Source of the DNA: Bacteroidales bacterium
Lineage (GTDB): Bacteria; Bacteroidota; Bacteroidia; Bacteroidales; Muribaculaceae
DNA: 25,873 nt
Assembly (NCBI GenBank): GCA_019420545.1
Contig: JAHZGZ010000097.1
Location: 8,467-34,339 of the forward strand
Direction: 5' to 3'
A model generated the notes under the pieces. It was not told where the DNA came from, did not search any database, and saw only the letters and a program-made list of their open reading frames with translations. Position 1 is the stretch's first letter, and every line of letters begins with the position of its first letter. Positions 22,677 to 25,873 of this stretch are shown here, piece by piece. Made by a program: the position numbers and the translations under genes.

Positions 22677-22811
22677 TTAGATATTGATAGAAAAGGTACA
22701 CTTCTCTTTTTCAGTCAACTTTTTTATCTGTTGCTGTTTCTTTTCTCGAAGTTGTTCAAACATTTGAATCATCTTCTGAGAAGGCTGCTCATATGTGACA
22801 TTTTTAGTCAT
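22677..22811 (-). CDS. 44-aa charged small protein coupled to the 161-aa gene
   Basis: The minus-strand ATG at 22811 opens a 44-codon frame beginning MTKNVTYEQPSQKMIQMFEQ, with a Lys/Gln/Glu-rich helical stretch (LREKKQQQIKKLTEKEK) and a TAA at 22677-22679. The next gene's ATG is one base further. A perfect promoter begins only about 25 bp upstream of the start. Promoter placement, coupling and shared AT-rich composition make it a credible gene despite its length. It could be the small partner of a two-component toxin-antitoxin or regulator pair; no family is recognised. Confidence 0.7.
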   Translation of the reverse strand: MTKNVTYEQPSQKMIQMFEQLREKKQQQIKKLTEKEKCTFSINI

Positions 22812-22836
22812 AACATTAGTTTTCAATGATATCTGC

Positions 22837-22868
22837 CAAAATTAAGCAATTAATTGAAATATTCCAAA
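22837..22868 (-). promoter_or_regulatory. Strong promoter of the 44-aa/161-aa pair
   Basis: On the minus strand TTTG (22865-22868), exactly 20 bp, TAATTTTG (22837-22844). The transcript starts near 22830, about 20 nt before the 44-aa start. Confidence 0.8.
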
Positions 22869-23000
22869 TAAATTTAAGTAATCATTATAAAAACACATAC
22901 ACAATTAATTCGGTTTGCTCAATTGATTATTTGTCTTGAATCCGATTGTGTGAGGAGATGAGAACTTAATCTATATGGGATGGGGCTATGTGGGATGGGG

Positions 23001-23041
23001 GAAAAGGAAATCGCCGGAACTCGGGGTGAGATCCGGCGATT
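23001..23041 (-). terminator. Terminator of tRNA-Gln
   Basis: On the minus strand AATCGCCGGA, a 13-nt loop, TCCGGCGATT followed by TCCTTTTCC. The perfect 10-bp GC-rich stem starts 14 nt past the tRNA 3' end. Confidence 0.75.
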
Positions 23042-23054
23042 ACTTCTGTTGGTG

Positions 23055-23125
23055 TTGTCTTACCAGGATTCGAACCTGGACAGGCAGAACCAAAAACTGC
23101 AGTGCTACCATTACACCATAAGACA
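23055..23125 (-). tRNA. tRNA-Gln (anticodon TTG)
   Basis: A 71-nt cloverleaf on the minus strand: acceptor TGTCTTA/TAAGACA, D-arm GTGT-AATGGTA-GCAC, anticodon arm GCAGT-TTTTGGT-TCTGC with anticodon TTG, T-arm CCAGG-TTCGAAT-CCTGG, and discriminator A. CCA is not encoded. It has a perfect promoter upstream and a terminator downstream. Confidence 0.96.
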
Positions 23126-23164
23126 ATCCTTGTGCTCAACCCGATCAAGCGGGCTAAAGCGTTG

Positions 23165-23196
23165 CAAAGATAGGCATTAATTTAGAAATCGGCAAA
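23165..23196 (-). promoter_or_regulatory. Promoter of tRNA-Gln
   Basis: On the minus strand TTTG (23193-23196), 20 bp, TATCTTTG (23165-23172). The -33 element lies inside the hairpin at 23186-23231, so terminator and promoter overlap. Confidence 0.8.
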
Positions 23197-23231
23197 TCTC
23201 ACGCGGATATGTGCGTGAAATTTGCCGATTT
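23186..23231. terminator. Long hairpin between the POT transporter and tRNA-Gln
   Basis: AAATCGGCAAAT-c-TCACGC, a short loop, GCGTGA-a-ATTTGCCGATTT forms a nearly perfect 18-bp stem, 29 nt past the transporter stop. The T-run (TTTTTT) follows on the plus strand, while on the minus strand the tail is CTAAATT. It thus looks like a double-sided barrier, with minus-strand termination for the transporter being the likely use. Confidence 0.6.
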
Positions 23232-23259
23232 TTTCAGTTTTGTATTATTAAATACGCTC

Positions 23260-24957
23260 TTAGATGGCGTCGTCTTCGACTGTCTCGAGAGCGTCGGCGG
23301 CAGGAGCCGGAGTGTCGGAGGTGGCTGCCTCAAGCTTCTTCATGATAGAGAAGATGAAGGCGGCCGAGATGAGGCAGATGAGGATGAGGATACCCCAGAG
23401 TGCGGCAGTCGGGATCTTGCCCCAGAGCATCATGGGGATCGATACCAGGTAGTTGCCGATGGCTGTTGCGGCAAACCATCCGCCCATCATCGAGCCTTTC
23501 AGTTTGGGAGGAGCTACCTTGCTGACAAACGAGATACCCATTGGCGAGAGCAGAAGCTCGGCGAATGTCAGGAGCAGATATGTGCTGATAAGCCAGTTGG
23601 GCGATACGGCAGCGGATGTGCCGACGATGGCAAGCGAGCCGATGCACATTACGCCGTAGGCCACGGCCGCCATGAGCATACCGTAACCGATCTTGCGCGG
23701 AGCCGACGGCTCTTTCTTCTTCTTGGCGAGCCAGCCGAAGAATGCGAGGCTGACGGGTGTGAGGGCAACCACATAGAAGGGGTTGAACTGCTGATATTCC
23801 TGCGGCTGAATTCCGGTAAGAGGATCGGGAGTGGTGTTGTAGAAATAGTATACGGCCCATGCCACAAGCGCGAGGATTGCCACTGAGATAAATCGGCTGA
23901 GGCCGCTCTTGCTCTGGAACAGGTTGAAGAGCGCGTATACACCGACGGCGATACTGAGCAGTGCCCATACGTTGAAGCCGATACGGGTCCAGCCGCCTGC
24001 CTCGGGCGATGTACATGTCTTGGCAAACTCGGTAAGGGTGGCTCCGTTCTGATGGAATACCATCCAGAAGAAGATCACCACTGCGAACACAAGCAGAAGG
24101 GCGATGACGCGCTGCTTGGTCTGTGCCGGAGTAAGCTCCGGGCCGGTTGCGACAGATGCCTTAGAGGCTGTGTCCTTCTTGTCAGTAAGAATGTGGGCAT
24201 AGGTCTTGCGGCCGAGTGAATAGATGAGGAAGCTCACGATAAGCGATACACAGGCTATAGCGAAACCGTAGCTGTAGCCGGTGGTAAGAGTGGTGATGTA
24301 GTGCGATGCCCATGCGGTGAGATCTGCGCCGGGCGCCATGCCTGCCTCGGTTGCGGTGGCGATGATGTCGGCGGCATTCTCCGCTCCGTCAAGATACTGG
24401 TTGCAAAGGGCCGGGAGCGTGCTTACATATGTAAGACCCTGTGCCTTCATGGCCATGTTGCACATGGCGGTGGCGGCCATAGGGGCAAACATCGAGCCGA
24501 TATTGATGGCCATGTAGAAGAGGGAGAAGGCGGCGTCGCGCTGTCCGCTGAAACGGGCATTGTTATACAGGTCGCCCACCATTACCTGGAGGTTGCCTTT
24601 GAACAGACCCGTGCCTACGGCGATGAGCAGAAGTGCGCCGCAAAGTATCACGAGCGACGATGTGCTGCGTATGTCGGTAGGTATGGCCATTACCATGTAG
24701 CCGATAAACATTACGGCGATACCGGTGACAACACACTTGGAGAAACTCCAGCGGTCGGCTACCCATCCGCCTATAAGCGGCATGAAATAAACGAGTGCAA
24801 GGAAGCCGGCATATATCTGGCCCGATACGGTCGAGTCAAAGCCGAACTTGGCTTGCAGGAAGAGGAGGAAGATTGCAAGCATGGTGTAGTAGCCGAAACG
24901 CTCGCCGGTGTTGGCAAGCGACAGCACATACAGCCCCGCAGGTTGGTTTTTAAACAT
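23260..24957 (-). CDS. POT-family proton-dependent peptide transporter
   Basis: A 565-aa membrane protein of the POT/PTR2 (NRT1/PepT) family of the MFS with about 14 membrane segments, importing di- or tripeptides with protons. Family landmarks are ANTGERFGYYTM at the N-terminus (15-26), PLIGGWVADRWSF after helix 2, NLQVMVGDLYNNARFSGQRD (the family's F-Y-x-x-I-N-x-G-S region follows as LFYMAINIGSMFAP), and a C-terminal FAELLLSPMGISFVSKVAPP, matching the PTR2 signature region. The usual proton-coupling ExxER motif reads NxxER here, with the first glutamate replaced by N16. The insert between the two helical bundles and the acidic C-terminal tail (DALETVEDDAI) are normal for the Bacteroidota branch. 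Confidence 0.93.
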   Translation of the reverse strand: MFKNQPAGLYVLSLANTGERFGYYTMLAIFLLFLQAKFGFDSTVSGQIYAGFLALVYFMPLIGGWVADRWSFSKCVVTGIAVMFIGYMVMAIPTDIRSTSSLVILCGALLLIAVGTGLFKGNLQVMVGDLYNNARFSGQRDAAFSLFYMAINIGSMFAPMAATAMCNMAMKAQGLTYVSTLPALCNQYLDGAENAADIIATATEAGMAPGADLTAWASHYITTLTTGYSYGFAIACVSLIVSFLIYSLGRKTYAHILTDKKDTASKASVATGPELTPAQTKQRVIALLLVFAVVIFFWMVFHQNGATLTEFAKTCTSPEAGGWTRIGFNVWALLSIAVGVYALFNLFQSKSGLSRFISVAILALVAWAVYYFYNTTPDPLTGIQPQEYQQFNPFYVVALTPVSLAFFGWLAKKKKEPSAPRKIGYGMLMAAVAYGVMCIGSLAIVGTSAAVSPNWLISTYLLLTFAELLLSPMGISFVSKVAPPKLKGSMMGGWFAATAIGNYLVSIPMMLWGKIPTAALWGILILICLISAAFIFSIMKKLEAATSDTPAPAADALETVEDDAI

Positions 24958-25062
24958 AATGATTGGTATTATTTAATTGATTTATTCGTTTCGCATTACA
25001 GAGTTACGGCTTATGGCCGACGGCATAAGTGCCTGCGCGGACTGTCGTGCCGTACGGGGCTT

Positions 25063-25500
25063 TCAGCGGCCTTCGCTTTCGAGTTTTGCCTTGTAGGCGA
25101 TGGCGTAGAGCTTCATCTGCTTCACCAGGGCCGCAAGGCCGTTGGATCGGGTGGGCGAGAGGTTTTCGGCGAGACCGATCTTGTCAATGAAGTATAGGTC
25201 GGCGTCGGCGATCTCCGCCGGAGTGTGGTCGTTGAGCACCTTGAGCAGCATGCTTATTATCCCCTTTACGATTATGGCATCGCTGTCGGCGGTAAAGTGT
25301 ATCAGTCCGTCGGGAGTAAGATCGGCATGCAGCCATGCACGGCTCTGGCAACCCTCGATGAGGTATTGCGGCGTCTTGAACTCTTCCGGCATCGGAGGTA
25401 GCGCGTTGCCCATGTCGATAATATAGGCGTAGCGGTCCATCCAGTCGTCGATATCGGTGAACTCCTCGATTATTTCGTCCTGAATCTCGTTGATTGTCAT
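25063..25500 (-). CDS. sufE: SufE-family iron-sulphur assembly protein
   Basis: A 145-aa cytosolic SufE-like protein. It takes persulfide sulphur from the cysteine desulfurase SufS and stimulates it. The acceptor cysteine is visible in LIEGCQSRAWL (C51), the strictly conserved G-C-Q-S-x-x-W motif. Other family pieces are IIDMGNALPPMPEEF, FTADSDAIIVKGIISMLL, and LSPTRSNGLAALVKQMK. Length is typical. It lies 4 nt after the M28 peptidase stop, hence a shared transcript. No other suf gene is in the window. A near-palindrome at 25010-25029 may end the transcript, but it lacks a U-tract. Confidence 0.95.
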   Translation of the reverse strand: MTINEIQDEIIEEFTDIDDWMDRYAYIIDMGNALPPMPEEFKTPQYLIEGCQSRAWLHADLTPDGLIHFTADSDAIIVKGIISMLLKVLNDHTPAEIADADLYFIDKIGLAENLSPTRSNGLAALVKQMKLYAIAYKAKLESEGR

Positions 25501-25504
25501 ATTC

Positions 25505-25873
25505 TTATTCAGCTTTTTCCGAGTATATGAGATTGGCCACGGTCTGGCCCACGGCCTTGAGCGTGGCGGTGGATATGGCCGGCATATCGTCGGCCACTGT
25601 ATGCCATGCCGGCGGGAACGAGCCGGTGGCCGGATGTGCGGCGTCGATGATGTCGATCGCCGGAATACCCGCGCGGTTTATGAAGATATGGTCGTCGGTG
25701 ACACCGCCGCCCGATGCGTTGACAAACCGGTCGGCGTAGCCCGATGCGGAAGCCACAGCCCATACGCGGTCGTTGACACTGCGTGCGAAATGGTCGCTTA
25801 TGATCTCGCGGCGGAACACGGCGCCCTCGCCGCCAACCATGTCGAGCAGCACGGCATACGACGGCCGCACGAT
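25505..25873 (-). CDS. M28-family peptidase, C-terminal part (cut by window edge)
   Basis: The frame enters from the right edge (codons ATC GTG CGG...) and runs to the stop at 25505, 4 nt before sufE. Visible M28 motifs are YAVLLDMVGGEGA (the metal-binding acidic residue region), a central NASGGGVTDDHIFINRAG with DDH and FPPAWHTVADDMPAI, whose histidine is the last zinc ligand in M28 aminopeptidases and glutaminyl cyclases. The N-terminus, signal peptide and first zinc ligands lie outside. Bacteroidota M28 proteins of this type are mostly periplasmic aminopeptidases or glutaminyl-peptide cyclotransferase-like enzymes; which applies is not decidable from this part. Confidence 0.88.
   Translation of the reverse strand: MVRPSYAVLLDMVGGEGAVFRREIISDHFARSVNDRVWAVASASGYADRFVNASGGGVTDDHIFINRAGIPAIDIIDAAHPATGSFPPAWHTVADDMPAISTATLKAVGQTVANLIYSEKAE

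Noticed and set aside
24301..25197. 298-aa open frame on the plus strand
   Set aside because: It is a shadow of the POT transporter and sufE genes on the other strand; the composition is low-complexity His/Gly/Cys and no family fits.

Overview
The window reads as a chromosomal stretch of a Bacteroidota, most likely order Bacteroidales. Muribaculaceae is my best guess, judged by style only and not proven. Supporting signs: promoters of the Bacteroidota type (TTTG, 20 bp, TAnnTTTG) recur, with exact 20-bp spacing in front of two tRNA genes and two small operons; one secreted protein carries a type IX secretion (T9SS) C-terminal sorting domain; a Bacteroidota-type tyrosine recombinase lies at the left edge; Shine-Dalgarno sequences are mostly absent. 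Most genes are moderately GC-rich and on the minus strand.

Layout, left to right. 1-155: N-terminus of an integrase running off the edge. 319-4299: tripartite efflux operon (TolC, HlyD/EmrA-type adaptor, 14-TM MFS pump). 4693-6151: convergent half-size EamA transporter (+) and exported DUF362 protein (-), separated by a shared hairpin terminator. 6375-8802: four-gene accessory operon (unknown, unknown, YwqG/DUF1963, Sel1 repeats) with its own strong promoter. 9067-9360: frameshifted relic of a helix-turn-helix protein and a cluster of GTGAG/CTCAC motifs, just downstream of tRNA-Lys(CTT) (9463-9535). 9960-11234: secreted MINPP-like histidine phosphatase, divergent from a small TPR protein. 11558-11753: a 196-bp imperfect palindrome, followed by an orphan 61-aa basic small protein.

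12304-19166: the most interesting block, one tightly packed minus-strand run. It encodes a 27-aa peptide, a class I methyltransferase-like protein, a minimal 355-aa SF1 (UvrD-like) helicase/ATPase, an unrecognised 521-aa protein, a DUF1848 protein with a C-terminal cysteine cluster, and then a secreted GH92 alpha-mannosidase. Junctions of 1-3 nt or overlaps suggest translational coupling of the first five. The methyltransferase, helicase and unknown protein form a candidate undescribed multi-gene system; a defence or nucleic-acid role is inference only.

19276-25873: cysteine synthase; a T9SS-secreted tandem SGNH hydrolase whose second domain has lost catalytic residues; an AT-rich two-gene operon (44 aa + 161 aa) that looks acquired; tRNA-Gln(TTG) with promoter and terminator; a POT peptide transporter; SufE; and the C-terminus of an M28 peptidase cut by the right edge.
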